This document shows, in pieces, positions 9,065 through 18,555 of a stretch of DNA of 64,000 nt; position 1 is the first letter of the stretch, and each line of letters opens with the position of its first letter. The DNA lies in contig CAMYLK010000001.1 in NCBI GenBank assembly GCA_947259225.1, positions 203,118 to 267,117 of the forward strand, given 5' to 3'. Source of the DNA: an uncultured Desulfobulbaceae bacterium (GTDB lineage Bacteria > Desulfobacterota > Desulfobulbia > Desulfobulbales > Desulfobulbaceae). The notes under the pieces are model-generated. The model was not told the DNA's origin. It searched no databases and was given only the letters and a program-made list of their open reading frames with translations. The position numbers and the translations under genes are program-made.

Positions 9065-10246
9065 TTAATTGGGGCAAACAGACTTGTAGAATTCGTATTC
9101 CCCCTTGTCGCTGATCCTGACGATGACAGCGCATTTTATTGGATCTCCCTCTTCGGTAAAGGTCATGTCACCGGTGATACCCTTGAAGTTTTTGATATTA
9201 GCCAGCGCATTGCGGATTGCCTGACGGTCTTTATCGGCCTTGCCTGTGATCTCGCCGGAATTTTCAATGGCAGCCTGCACAAGTCGCAGGGAATCCCAGG
9301 TCAGAGCTGCAACATCATCCGGTGTATAACCATATTCTTTCTCGTAACGGTCAATGAATTCCTTGGTTGCTCCCTTGGCTCCGGCTGCCGCATAATGGGA
9401 GGAAAAGAACAGGCCGTAACAGTCTTTGCCGCACAGAGTGACGGTTTCGGCAGAACCCCATGAGTCGCTTCCTACAATAGGTCCTGTCCAGCCAAGTTCA
9501 TGGGCCTGCTGGACGATCAGGGCGACTTCATTGTAGTACTGGGGCGTAAAAAGGACCTGTGCCCCGGACTTGTTAATTTTGCTCAACTGTGAACTGAAAT
9601 CAGTGTCCTTGGTTGTAAAGCTCTCAAATGCGACCACTGAGCCGGGACCGTGAATTTTCTCCCAGGCCTGTTTAAAAAACTCGGCAAGGCCCTTGGGGTA
9701 ATCGCTGGCCACGTCATAGAGCACTGCCGCCTTGGTGAACTTGAATTCCTCGGTAATGAAGTTTGCCAGAACTGGTCCCTGGAACGGATCGAGGAAGCAG
9801 CCGCGAAAAACATAAGGACGATTCGCGGTGGAGTCAGGATTGGTGGACCAGGGAGTAATCATCGGCGTTTTGTAGTTATTTGCCACATCTCCGGCGGGTA
9901 CCGCCTGTTTGGAAGACTGCGGTCCGACAATAACCAGCACTTCGTCCTCGGTGATCATCTTGGTATTCGCTTTGACAGCCGACTCTGCCTTGGCCTCATT
10001 GTCTTCAATAACCAGTTCGACGGGATATTTTTTACCACCCACTTCCAGGCCGCCTGCTTTCTTTATATCGGCGAGCCACATCTGGGCCGCATACTTTGTG
10101 CCCTCGCCCACCTTGGGAATATCACCTGTTATCGGGGCATTAATGCCGACCTTGATGACTTTTGCACGACCTAAAGCCCAGGCGCTGGTTGAAAGAATAA
10201 GTACAGTGATGCATCCCCAAATAATACCTTTAGACAAGCTTTTCAT
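9065..10246 (-). CDS. HAAT-family ABC substrate-binding protein (LivK-like)
   Basis: I start at the ATG at 10244-10246 (MKSLSKGIIWG) because GGAGGAAAC lies directly before it and a signal peptide begins there; the longer frame upstream lacks both. The 393-residue protein has a cleavable signal (to about ALG) and a type I periplasmic-binding fold (KVGINAPITGDIPKVGEG, VIVGPQSSKQAVPAG, ITGDMTFTEEGDPIK). It presents ligand to LivHM. It is first in the operon. Ligand could be a branched-chain or another amino acid; the sequence alone does not settle it. Confidence 0.88.
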   Translation of the reverse strand: MKSLSKGIIWGCITVLILSTSAWALGRAKVIKVGINAPITGDIPKVGEGTKYAAQMWLADIKKAGGLEVGGKKYPVELVIEDNEAKAESAVKANTKMITEDEVLVIVGPQSSKQAVPAGDVANNYKTPMITPWSTNPDSTANRPYVFRGCFLDPFQGPVLANFITEEFKFTKAAVLYDVASDYPKGLAEFFKQAWEKIHGPGSVVAFESFTTKDTDFSSQLSKINKSGAQVLFTPQYYNEVALIVQQAHELGWTGPIVGSDSWGSAETVTLCGKDCYGLFFSSHYAAAGAKGATKEFIDRYEKEYGYTPDDVAALTWDSLRLVQAAIENSGEITGKADKDRQAIRNALANIKNFKGITGDMTFTEEGDPIKCAVIVRISDKGEYEFYKSVCPN

Positions 10247-10709
10247 GTTTCCTCCGACAATTGTGTTAATGAAGCAATGTGGTGAAAATAAGCCCCAGTT
10301 GACTGACAATACGTTATTTACATTAAATTATATTATTGTACACCCCTAAATTATTCTAGCGGCAGTAAGGTATTTATACTCACATGAAAAAATAAAACAA
10401 TTCCAGGTAAAGAGGAACTTATCGACTCATCCTCTAAAATTTTGGGACCTCCACCTCCCTACATCACATATGGGGATTTTTCTATAATTCCTTTGGATTA
10501 CAATTTTACAAAAACTCACGATGTTTCTATAAAACTGATACCCTGTTGGTTACAATGTAAGCCGCATTCTCAGGCCAAACAATCACAGCGAATCTTCTTC
10601 AGAATTCAAGGCCGGATCGGTCAGCCACCTCACCGGCGGTGAGAAGGCGAGGAACTTTCTTAAAATACCAGTCACTTGCGATGTGTGTTTTTTTACCGTG
10701 TATACCGCA
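10247..10709. other. Intergenic region upstream of the liv operon
   Basis: These 463 bases separate the liv operon from the ferredoxin-nitroreductase gene. They hold a weak sigma70-like promoter for the liv operon and, at 629-643 past 10000, a small hairpin (CTCACC/GGTGAG, at 10629-10643) 67 bp beyond the nitroreductase stop without a T-tract. I see no gene. Confidence 0.5.
10373..10400 (-). promoter_or_regulatory. Candidate promoter of the liv operon
   Basis: Read on the minus strand, TTGTTT (10395-10400) and TATAAA (10373-10378) are separated by 16 bp, about 125 bp before the livK start codon. The match is by eye and the region is AT-rich, so confidence is low. Confidence 0.3.
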
Positions 10710-11525
10710 TCAATCTACAAAATGAACCTTTACCGGCCCGCGCTGAACTGTTCGGTGGTATTCCACCTCAGGTTCTCCAAAACCCATTGCATATCCCAGG
10801 AGATGGTTTTCAGGAATTCCGAGCCTCTTTACCAGATCGGGAAGAAGCGAAAGAGCCATCATAAACATCCCATCCCAGAATGTGCCAACCCCTTTTGCAT
10901 GCGCCATCAACTGAAAAGTCGTCAGAGCGATAAGAGAGTCCTGAGCCGGGCAGGGGGCATCTTTCGGAGCGCTTGTAATGAGCAGATGTGGAGCTCCTCT
11001 GCAAATTATATCCTGCCCCTCATTTTTCCATGCACTGACCGCCATACCTATGTACTGTGCCACCAGGCCTTCCGGCAGCTCGCCTGCATCATGGAGTTTT
11101 CCGAGTTTATCCATCACCTCTTCCAGTATTTTCTTCAGGACAGCACCCTCCCTGACCACAGTAAAAAGAACCCCTTGCACATTAACACCGGTCGGGGAAT
11201 GGTTGGCAATATCCAGAAGTTCGTCAATTAACGCAGGAGACAGGTCTTTGCCGGTGTACCGACGTACAGACCTTCGCCCCTTGATAAGCACCTCCAGTTT
11301 TGCCGGATCAGGCATATTGCCGTCCAGCAAAATGCTTGCATCGGGATCCCTCCCAAGGATCGATACAGCACCTGTAGGACATACAGCAAGACAATGCTGA
11401 CATTGGTAACACCCCTCCTTATAGATGACGGGGTAGTCATCCATATTGATAACACCTGCAGGACACTCAGCAACACATTCACCACACTGGATGCAACGCT
11501 CTTCATCTACTTGAAACTGATTCAT
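10710..11525 (-). CDS. Nitroreductase with N-terminal 2[4Fe-4S] ferredoxin domain
   Basis: Residues 1-52 carry two cubane clusters: Cys11, 14, 17, 21 (CIQCGECVAEC) and Cys39, 42, 45, 49 (CYQCQHCLAVC). Residues 80-260 are an FMN-binding nitroreductase domain beginning RRSVRRYTGKDLSP with the usual NHSPTGVNVQ. The total of 271 residues is normal for this fusion, which is common in anaerobes. Electrons probably pass from ferredoxin-type clusters to FMN, but the physiological acceptor is unknown. It appears monocistronic, 140 bp from the porin gene. Confidence 0.88.
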   Translation of the reverse strand: MNQFQVDEERCIQCGECVAECPAGVINMDDYPVIYKEGCYQCQHCLAVCPTGAVSILGRDPDASILLDGNMPDPAKLEVLIKGRRSVRRYTGKDLSPALIDELLDIANHSPTGVNVQGVLFTVVREGAVLKKILEEVMDKLGKLHDAGELPEGLVAQYIGMAVSAWKNEGQDIICRGAPHLLITSAPKDAPCPAQDSLIALTTFQLMAHAKGVGTFWDGMFMMALSLLPDLVKRLGIPENHLLGYAMGFGEPEVEYHRTVQRGPVKVHFVD

Positions 11526-11665
11526 TTGGGCCTCAATTTTTTGCTCGGGTTAATATTGAACTTAATTTTAGGCGATTTCATAAAGAGTTTTTTGCTCTTT
11601 TTCTGAAGTTATACAATCCAACATTCCTCCAAGATCATTGAATATTTGAAGTCTGTTGATCACCT

Positions 11666-12901
11666 TTACAGCACTACCCTCACTCGCAGGCCGAAAGCCC
11701 ACAGGCTACTTTCATCCGGGTTTAAAGCCGGGTCTTTGATGTATTGAATGGTTGGCGTTACGGCCAATTCTTTTGTCAGTTGGTAGCGCCAGAAGAGCTC
11801 GGTCGTGTACTGGTCGTCCAGATCACCGAAGGATGTTTCATTGGGTTTGCCCCAGTTGAAGCCGAATCCGATCACCCCGCGAATGGGGACCGGCTGGTAT
11901 CCGATACCGACCGTTATTGAACGCTCCAGGAGGCTGCCGCTGTCCTCTGTGTAGCCGCCGCGGATAAAGGGAAACCACTTGTCATCTATCCACTGGTGCC
12001 ATGAGGCGTTTAGGCCCCAACCGTCAGGGGTGCCGTTGGCCCGCTCATCAACATGCCAGAAGGTGAGATGGATGTTATCGAAGTAGAGCTTTTCCTGTCC
12101 CGGCGTGAAGCCGACCTCCACCCACTTGAAAAAATCGCTTCCCTCCATCAGGTTATCGAAAGGATCGGCAGGATCTGAATTGGCGTCAACTATTCCGGCC
12201 TGAACATACACTTTTTCTCCAATCATACCGCCAATACCAGCACCGAGAGCAGCATCATTGGTCAGGTCCATGGCAGCCGAACCTGTTGAGAACATGAAAT
12301 TGGTAAAACCGAGCCAGGGGCTGGCAAGGAGGTAGACATCTACGAAGTCGGTTGCATCAAGGAAGCCAGCTACAGCAGCCCATGTCCCTTCAGCAAAGTA
12401 CTGCTTCCAGTACAGGTTGGTCAGGCGCGTCTGCTGGTCGCTGAATGGTGCTTCGAACAGTCCCACATATCCACTTTCAAAACCGAGACCGCTTGGAGGG
12501 ACATCTGTGTAGCTGTGTCGGTTTTCTACTTTCCAGTTCAGGCTTCCCTTGTTTGGTGTTCCTCGGTTCACCAGGTCCCAGAAACCGAAGAAACGAACCA
12601 TGCCGCTGCTGGCGTTGTCTTCACCGGGACTATCACTTACACCGACAAAAAAAGCGCTGTAATCAAGGCTCCAGTTAAAACCGGTCTTCTCTGCCACAGC
12701 ATTTTTCCACTCCTTGATCGGTGCAAAGAGGCGCGATTCATATAGTGGATTCGCCTCCCGGTCCAGGTTGATCTGGTTTTCAACTTCATCAGTAGAAAGT
12801 CGCGGCCTGACAGTGTTCTCTGTTGTGGAATTTGCCGCCTGCAATGTTGGCGAAAAACCTAATAGTATTGCGGCCAGAAATAAGGATATTTTTGGTTTCA
12901 A
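11666..12901 (-). CDS. OprB-family carbohydrate-type porin
   Basis: The 411-residue protein has a signal peptide ending near LQAAN. Alternating amphipathic strands typical of an outer-membrane barrel follow, and it ends with an aromatic/valine-rich last strand (LWAFGLRVRVVL). The OprB-like features are VRFFGFWDLVNRGTPNKGSL, FMFSTGSAAMDL and VTPTIQYIKDPALNPD. OprB barrels pass sugars, but in this setting (dipeptidase, amidohydrolase) it may admit small peptides or other solutes. It lies 97 bp downstream of the dipeptidase gene on the same strand. Confidence 0.82.
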   Translation of the reverse strand: MKPKISLFLAAILLGFSPTLQAANSTTENTVRPRLSTDEVENQINLDREANPLYESRLFAPIKEWKNAVAEKTGFNWSLDYSAFFVGVSDSPGEDNASSGMVRFFGFWDLVNRGTPNKGSLNWKVENRHSYTDVPPSGLGFESGYVGLFEAPFSDQQTRLTNLYWKQYFAEGTWAAVAGFLDATDFVDVYLLASPWLGFTNFMFSTGSAAMDLTNDAALGAGIGGMIGEKVYVQAGIVDANSDPADPFDNLMEGSDFFKWVEVGFTPGQEKLYFDNIHLTFWHVDERANGTPDGWGLNASWHQWIDDKWFPFIRGGYTEDSGSLLERSITVGIGYQPVPIRGVIGFGFNWGKPNETSFGDLDDQYTTELFWRYQLTKELAVTPTIQYIKDPALNPDESSLWAFGLRVRVVL

Positions 12902-12997
12902 TTCTTTCGTCTCTCTTTGTTTGTCTTATTGGAAAAAAAATTACTCAGGGTGTTTCATTGCCCGAATGGACTTTTCTTCAGATCCCTCGTAGTGGAT

Positions 12998-14254
12998 CTA
13001 ACGTGCCTGAAAATGCTCCCGCAGTTCATTGCGCAGCCGAACACGCTCTGCATAATCTTTGGCAAACTGCTCAGGTGGAACTCCTTCCCAAACCTGTTGG
13101 TAGACACGCATTTTGTTGCCGCCGTAGATCTTGGCGATGTCTTCGTTGGAATACCCCCTCTTCCACAATTCATCTGTCACTGCCGCCAGGATCTTGGCAA
13201 GCTCACCGCAGCCATCTGCTCCGCTTTTAAATGCTTTCACCATGTATCCGTCATCGTTATACAGGTTTGGATTCGCATTCACGAAATTCATCGTCGGTTC
13301 AGTCGTGAACATATCGTCACTTGCTATACCGACATGGTCGACTCCGACCAGCTTGACATAGTAATCAATCATATCTGCAGCTTGCTGAGGAGTGATGTCG
13401 TCCGGCCAGATGCCGTCCATCATCCACTCGGTGAAGGTCGGTGAGACAAAACCACCGGACTTGGCTGCGCGGATTGCCTCCTCGTCCGTAATATTGCGGT
13501 AGCAGCCTCTCTTGGTGGCTTTGGGCTCATCTTTATAGAGGCCGATGGGTAGCGAATGGGAATAAATGTAGGGCACGCCAGGATAATTTTTATCCATGTA
13601 ATCCATAACACCGTTCGTGGTCTTGGGACCCATATGGCTCAGGTCAACCACGATACCGTATTTCACCATTTCATCCACGATTGACAACCCCCATGCGGTC
13701 ACGCCGGTCGTGTTGCCATTAAATTCGGCCAGAGATCCTGATCCGGCCCTGAAAAGGTCGTTATAGGAGAGGATCATGCTGGCGATCCCCATTTCTTTGA
13801 GCAAGGCGACCTTCTTGAGATCTCCGTCCAGGATGGTCGAAGTCTGCGTATTCCAGATAACCGCTGTCTTGCCCTGGATGTGCGCGGCTTCAATGTCACG
13901 AGTAGAGCGGACAAAGACATATTTCCCAGGAGTCTCGGCCATGGCTTTGCGGTAAATCTGGAGCTCGTTCAGGTATTGATCCCAGGTATAGCTGCCTGCA
14001 GCAATCGTCATGTCATGCCCGGTAATTCCAGCGTCGCGGGAACGTTGCGTATACTCGTGCAGATGTTCGGGCTCGGTCCAGCCGGTACCATATGGACTCG
14101 CAAAGAATCCGACCACCACCGTGTCTTTCACGAACTGCTTGGCATTGTCCGATGCTTCCCAGGTTTTCGATTCAACACTTGCCAGAATTAAACCTGGAAA
14201 TAATAGTGCCAATAAGGTGATTAGAACGAAAGTTTTACTGAAGTAAGTGGTCAT
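12998..14254 (-). CDS. Exported M19 (renal-type) membrane dipeptidase
   Basis: This 418-residue protein has a signal peptide (hydrophobic residues 9-25). M19 signatures are IVVDLSHMG (metal-binding His), [17 protein letters not shown] and [10 protein letters not shown]. Family M19 zinc enzymes cleave dipeptides, including those with a C-terminal D-residue. The N-terminal H-x-D ligand pair is not obvious ([12 protein letters not shown] is the best candidate), so this may be a divergent member. Neighbouring genes encode other exported proteins, suggesting periplasmic peptide use. Confidence 0.8.
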   Translation of the reverse strand: MTTYFSKTFVLITLLALLFPGLILASVESKTWEASDNAKQFVKDTVVVGFFASPYGTGWTEPEHLHEYTQRSRDAGITGHDMTIAAGSYTWDQYLNELQIYRKAMAETPGKYVFVRSTRDIEAAHIQGKTAVIWNTQTSTILDGDLKKVALLKEMGIASMILSYNDLFRAGSGSLAEFNGNTTGVTAWGLSIVDEMVKYGIVVDLSHMGPKTTNGVMDYMDKNYPGVPYIYSHSLPIGLYKDEPKATKRGCYRNITDEEAIRAAKSGGFVSPTFTEWMMDGIWPDDITPQQAADMIDYYVKLVGVDHVGIASDDMFTTEPTMNFVNANPNLYNDDGYMVKAFKSGADGCGELAKILAAVTDELWKRGYSNEDIAKIYGGNKMRVYQQVWEGVPPEQFAKDYAERVRLRNELREHFQAR

Positions 14255-14306
14255 TGCTCTCTCTTTTTAGTTTTAATTTCGTTATCATATTGAATGATTC
14301 ATTATT

Positions 14307-14573
14307 TCAATCCTTGCATTCTCCTTCAACGTAACCAATAACTGCCTGATCAGAGCAGGCTGTACAGCCGTTGGAATATGTTTTGAAACTGCCGTTGCTC
14401 TGTTCGCCGCAGACCGGCCGATAATCCATGGTGCAAACCTGTGGCCGGGGATCGGTGCAGACGGTGTGTTTTTTTTCAGGCACTGGTTCGTCACTTTGTT
14501 GGTCTGCAATCGCCATACTGCCCGTGGGGCAGAAAATGACGAAACAAAACATGATCAACATTGAATTTTTCAT
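14307..14573 (-). CDS. Small exported Kazal-type protease-inhibitor-like protein
   Basis: I choose ATG at 14571-14573 (MKNSMLIMF) because AAGGG sits at good spacing; a GTG four codons upstream lacks a ribosome site. The 88-residue product has a signal peptide ending near SMAIA. The mature domain has six cysteines in Kazal order: C-x7-C-x7-C-x14-C-x2-C-x12-C, with YRPVCG, TYSNGCTAC and GYVEGEC. Kazal domains usually inhibit serine proteases; bacterial examples exist but are rarely characterised. It lies between two exported hydrolase genes on the same strand. Confidence 0.8.
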   Translation of the reverse strand: MKNSMLIMFCFVIFCPTGSMAIADQQSDEPVPEKKHTVCTDPRPQVCTMDYRPVCGEQSNGSFKTYSNGCTACSDQAVIGYVEGECKD

Positions 14574-14643
14574 TTTGCCCTTCACGAGGAGTTGTATTTT
14601 TTTAAGTTGCGGGGTACCTAAACACCCCGCAACATCCTTTATC

Positions 14644-16170
14644 CTAAAGGGTATTTTTGTAGATTTTTCCGTCTTTCATAATAATGCGCATGGTATCAAT
14701 GCCATCACGTGCTGGGGCGTCAAACCATAATTCGCTGCCGCCTATAACGGTAATATCTTCGAGCGGGTTGCCGTCGACCAACAGGATGTCTGCATAGGCT
14801 CCCTCTTCAATCACACCAATTTTTCCTTCATAGTAAGGGTTAAGAACGTTGCCTGAGAGTGCAACCATTTCGCCGTTAACAGATGTCAAAGATTTAAGCG
14901 CAAAGTGGTTGCCAAAGAATTTTGCACTGAGATAAATTTCATGGTCCGTCTGTTTTTTACAAGAATCACCAAAACCGACACAATCAGCATTGAAGCCAAA
15001 TTTTGGTTGATACTTTTTGACATTTTCAATGAAATCCCCAAAAGCTGCCTGAGCAGTGGCTGCTTTGCGTGCAGATGCAGGGCTTGAACTGATGGCTTCA
15101 ATTTTCCCTAATTCAGGAGAAAAAGCATGCATATTTGTTGTCATGTACGCACCTTTTTCCTTCATCAGTTTTGCAACATCACCGTCAAACATAAATGTGT
15201 GTTCTAGTGTCTTTACACCGTTCTCTAAACAGCGAATGATCGATTTTTTACTATAGGCATGTGACATGACGTAAGAGCCATAAGCATCAGCAATCTCTAC
15301 AGCTGCACGAATTTCTTCAGCAGAATAAGCATCGAGCTGCCATGGGTCGAAAGCAGACGCCACTCCACCACTGGACATGATCTTAATCTGCGTTGCACCC
15401 TGCATAAAATTCTGACGTGCACCTGTCTTGATCATATCAACACTGTCGGCAGTAAAAGTCATTCCAAGCCTTGATCCAGCTGAATTAGCGCCGTAAACAG
15501 TCTCATTGGGTGTAGTAAAATTTCTAAAATCAGCATGTGAGCCAGTTGGCCCAAGAAATGCGCCTGCAGGATAGATACGTGGCCCGACAACCACCCCTTC
15601 GTCAATGCTTTTTTTCAGCCCAGCTCCCATTCCGCCGGCATCACGCCAGGTTGTAAAACCATCCATCAAGGCAGCTTTTGCCTTTGCTGCGGAACGAATT
15701 GCCAGTTCTTCCCAGTTCCGATTGTTTTCAATGTCAGCCAGAGAGGTGCCATTCATCTGCAAATGGCCATGTCCCTCAATGAGACCTGGCATTAATGTTC
15801 GTCCATCACCATCTATGATGTTTATCTTTATTTGCTTCTTCTCGGTCTTTGCCTCTCCATCTTTAATGCTAATGGTATAAGTGTTGGAATCGTACCCGGA
15901 AGGGACATGTACCTTTTTTACTCCCCCGCTTGTTACATCAACTTCGTAAACACCTGAAGTCGGGATATCTTTGGCGATTTTCTTGATCAGATTCCTAACC
16001 ACCAATACGTCGTAACCCATCATCAGACTGTCGCTCTTGCCGTCAAAAATGTTGACGTTCTTGAATAGCGTAACCTCCGAGGGAATCTCCTCATTTGCCT
16101 GCACCTGCGGCAATGTAGACATGACTGAGAATGTCATGAGTGCTGCCAGGATAATCAATGATTTTTTCAT
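14644..16170 (-). CDS. Exported amidohydrolase-family metal hydrolase
   Basis: The 508-residue protein has a signal peptide ending at VQA. Amidohydrolase superfamily landmarks are LMPGLIEGHGHLQMNG (HxH metal ligands), MSHAYSKKSIIRCLENG and TLEHTFMFDG. C-terminally, YADILLVDGNPLEDI is typical of the imidazolonepropionase-like/prolidase-like branch. In relatives these enzymes open cyclic amides or hydrolyse acylated dipeptides. With the M19 dipeptidase and porin it forms a set of exported hydrolases, possibly for peptide-derived amides. AGGAGAGTTACC precedes the ATG. Confidence 0.85.
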   Translation of the reverse strand: MKKSLIILAALMTFSVMSTLPQVQANEEIPSEVTLFKNVNIFDGKSDSLMMGYDVLVVRNLIKKIAKDIPTSGVYEVDVTSGGVKKVHVPSGYDSNTYTISIKDGEAKTEKKQIKINIIDGDGRTLMPGLIEGHGHLQMNGTSLADIENNRNWEELAIRSAAKAKAALMDGFTTWRDAGGMGAGLKKSIDEGVVVGPRIYPAGAFLGPTGSHADFRNFTTPNETVYGANSAGSRLGMTFTADSVDMIKTGARQNFMQGATQIKIMSSGGVASAFDPWQLDAYSAEEIRAAVEIADAYGSYVMSHAYSKKSIIRCLENGVKTLEHTFMFDGDVAKLMKEKGAYMTTNMHAFSPELGKIEAISSSPASARKAATAQAAFGDFIENVKKYQPKFGFNADCVGFGDSCKKQTDHEIYLSAKFFGNHFALKSLTSVNGEMVALSGNVLNPYYEGKIGVIEEGAYADILLVDGNPLEDITVIGGSELWFDAPARDGIDTMRIIMKDGKIYKNTL

Positions 16171-16593
16171 GGTAACTCTCCTGTGATTTTAATTCTGTAT
16201 TAAATATATGGTAATTCAATCACTATATATTTGTTGGTAATTATTATTAATATATACATCAGTTTTAATTATAATATGGAATTTGTCAACAAAGAGAGAC
16301 AGAGTGTTTTTTCAGTCAAATTAAACCTGAGATCTTGCCAATGGGAATATCAAATTATGGAATATATTGAGACCTGAAGGTTCATTGTAACAATATTCAG
16401 GCAGAAAGAAAATTTATCTGAAATTGAAGATTCTTGAAGACAACCTCAACTTGAAAAAATTCATTATTCGAGCCAGGTTTGTATTGGCAATATTATATTC
16501 GATACCCACCATTGTTTAACGGTGACGTTTCTCCTGTCATGTACATATCTCCTTGTACTCACGCTTACCTGTTGTCGGAGATCAAACTGTCAC
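16171..16593. other. AT-rich intergenic region
   Basis: These 423 bases contain no frame I can support. A minus-strand TTGACA (16284-16289) lies about 115 bp before the amidohydrolase start but has no good -10 at normal spacing. I see no terminator hairpin for the 16594-17646 gene. Confidence 0.5.
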
Positions 16594-17646
16594 TCAGAAT
16601 GAATATTCTTTTATATCGGTCTGCCTGCCATCAATGGAATATGTGACTGTGAGGGAATGATTGGCAGATGTAGCAATACCCTGCCACATCGGCTCCTGGC
16701 ATCCGTTGGCAAAACGGCGGCTCATATTAACATTGATCATATCCTCTGGTTTTGCTTTTTTCCCCATGTCCTCGAATATTATGGATACAAGGTCAAAATT
16801 GAGCTCTTCAAGAGGGATTGGAGGGCATGGCCGGGCCAGCCTGCTGGCTTTCGGACCTCTTAATTTCCCGTTAAGCCACTCAACGGTTTGAATATCCTTA
16901 CTCCCGTTTTCAGTGACGTAATGGAATTGGATAAAATTCTGTCCGGTAGTCCCGAACATTATGAACACCGGTTTTGGATTACTGCCGATGAACTGGAGAA
17001 TTTGTTCAACAGCCTCCCTTGCATTACCCCAGATAACCTTTACGGAGGGCTGCCTGGTATCACTCTCTCCGGTGATGTGCCATCCTTGCTCGTCATCGTA
17101 TTCGAAGACAAAAGTTAATCGATGATTCTTCCATTGGTTATTGATTAATTCCGAACAAACGATGTTGATAACGCGCTTTTGCGGGTTTTTACTCTGCCAT
17201 GTGTCGTCAATTAAAGAAGCACTTTGAAGGTATTTGTATCGGGGCATGCAGTAACGCCGGGCCAGCGTTGAGAATATAGCAGAGTGATCTTTCTGCGTAG
17301 GCAGTTCACGGTAAGCCACCCACGCATCATCCTCTTTGAACAGGAAGAGTTCAGCTTCGGCGGGTTCGTCATGACGGGAGTATGAGATATTCATGTAGGC
17401 GAAATCCTTACCTTTTGACATGGCGACCGAGTTAGCTGTCTCAAGCAGCTGGTCTTCCCCTGTATCCCTGAGCATTTTTACGATAGCTTTATGCTCAGGA
17501 GAGTCGTTGAATGCGTAGGAAAGTGCCGGAACTTTTGTATCCATTACAGTATCAGAGGCAGTTGTTACAGGTACTTGGCCTATACTGCCAAAGGCTACAA
17601 CCAGGCCAAGGGACCATGTGAACCATCGTTTCATATTGCGGCTCAT
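16594..17646 (-). CDS. Exported protein of unknown function
   Basis: I do not recognise this 350-residue family. It has an N-terminal signal peptide (after MSRNMKR; cleavage near TTASD), so it is probably periplasmic. The mature protein is rich in beta-forming stretches (KDFAYMNISYSRHD, LTFVFEYDDEQGWHI, SLTVTYSIDG). It has four cysteines, one in the stretch ARPCPPIPLEELN and one in NIVCSEL, which could form disulfides. The upstream sequence TTAAAGGAGCATATCC supports the start. It is flanked by long intergenic regions and is probably monocistronic. Confidence 0.7.
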   Translation of the reverse strand: MSRNMKRWFTWSLGLVVAFGSIGQVPVTTASDTVMDTKVPALSYAFNDSPEHKAIVKMLRDTGEDQLLETANSVAMSKGKDFAYMNISYSRHDEPAEAELFLFKEDDAWVAYRELPTQKDHSAIFSTLARRYCMPRYKYLQSASLIDDTWQSKNPQKRVINIVCSELINNQWKNHRLTFVFEYDDEQGWHITGESDTRQPSVKVIWGNAREAVEQILQFIGSNPKPVFIMFGTTGQNFIQFHYVTENGSKDIQTVEWLNGKLRGPKASRLARPCPPIPLEELNFDLVSIIFEDMGKKAKPEDMINVNMSRRFANGCQEPMWQGIATSANHSLTVTYSIDGRQTDIKEYSF

Positions 17647-17986
17647 GGATATGCTCCTTTAAGATTGTTGAGTGGGGCAGGTAAGGTGAGGGGGATTTTC
17701 CTCCAAGGGAACTAAGAAGAAATGGCAGCGCATCGAATTACCTGTTACCTCATTATTTATATCATTTTTCTCTGCCCGCATTCAAGGCATCATCATTCAG
17801 TTCCTTAAATTTACGCATTTTTCCTAAAGTCTTCTCATACTAGACCGGGTTCAACTCATACAATGAAATCGTTTTGGTAATTTCCCGACTGTTCATTTCA
17901 TAAAGATTGTAACAGTCAAAGATTAGCTGCAAAGGAAAACCGTTAGTATCAAGCGGACCTGTATTGTAAAAAATATTTCCTCACCA
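17647..17986. other. Intergenic region between divergent genes
   Basis: These 340 bases separate the minus-strand exported protein from the MerR-type promoter at 17987. I find no gene or strong palindrome in them. Confidence 0.5.
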
Positions 17987-18018
17987 TTGACACTGGACCA
18001 AAGTCCAATGTTTACGGT
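17987..18018 (+). promoter_or_regulatory. MerR-type promoter/operator 1 (upstream of small RHH-like gene)
   Basis: TTGACA (17987-17992) is followed by a long 19-20 bp spacer and a weak -10 (TTACGG/TACGGT, 18012-18018). The spacer holds the dyad TGGAC-CAAA-GTCCA (17994-18007). An over-long spacer with a central dyad is the hallmark of promoters activated by MerR-family regulators. The element nearly matches the one at 18556-18587, including an identical AATGTTTA after the dyad. Confidence 0.75.
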
Positions 18019-18077
18019 TAGTACAAAGACAGCAGAATATATGTATGAGAGAAATAAATTTTACAGGAGGTGCCGAT

Positions 18078-18347
18078 ATGAAAACTAAAACCGCAATAAA
18101 TGATACTATTCTGGAAAAAGTGACGTTAGTATTGCCCAAAGAAATTGTTGATGATCTCAACAAAATTGCTTCGTTCAATGAAACTTCCCGTGAGGACCTC
18201 GTTTATTCATATATTGTCGATGGTATTGCGGGTGATTCCCGTACAGTTAAACGCATGAATTTTACAGATCATGTTAACGAAACCCTGGGCAAAAACAATA
18301 TCCCACCAAAAACTGTCGAAGATATTTTTAACAATTTAGTTTACTGA
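18078..18347 (+). CDS. Small ribbon-helix-helix-like protein under MerR-type promoter
   Basis: I start at ATG 18078 because GGAGGTGCCGAT precedes it; an in-frame ATG 33 bp upstream has no ribosome site. The 89-residue product contains VTLVLPKEIVDDLNKIA followed by ETSREDLVYSYIVDGI (residues 14-52). This is the strand-helix-helix pattern of CopG/MetJ-type DNA-binding proteins. The tail (VKRMNFTDHVNETLGKNN...) matches nothing I know. A MerR-type operator upstream suggests metal induction. It is followed by its own terminator, so it is probably a single-gene transcript. DNA binding is inferred from the pattern only. Confidence 0.7.
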   Translation: MKTKTAINDTILEKVTLVLPKEIVDDLNKIASFNETSREDLVYSYIVDGIAGDSRTVKRMNFTDHVNETLGKNNIPPKTVEDIFNNLVY

Positions 18348-18361
18348 CCTGTTCTACTGTA

Positions 18362-18404
18362 ATCCTTCCGGCTATGAACAACCCCCTTAGCCGGAAGGAT
18401 CCTT
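18362..18404 (+). terminator. Intrinsic terminator-like hairpin after RHH-like gene
   Basis: A 13-bp perfect stem (18362-18374 with 18388-18400) with a 13-nt loop is followed by CCTTTT. It lies 15 bp after the stop codon and separates this gene from the MerR operon. Confidence 0.75.
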
Positions 18405-18555
18405 TTCACCAAATATTTAAACACAGGTTACGTCATCCTCCCACTTTGATTCAGTTAAGCCCCTATTTAATATATATTCCCTCTTGTCCCTTACCCATCG
18501 TGATCAATTCCCTGAAACGAGAATATATATTTGTTTGATTTTTCAGGCCAAACCC

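Noticed and set aside
10247..10709. Sigma54 promoter before the liv operon
   Set aside because: No GG-N10-GC element at the required spacing could be found on the minus strand.
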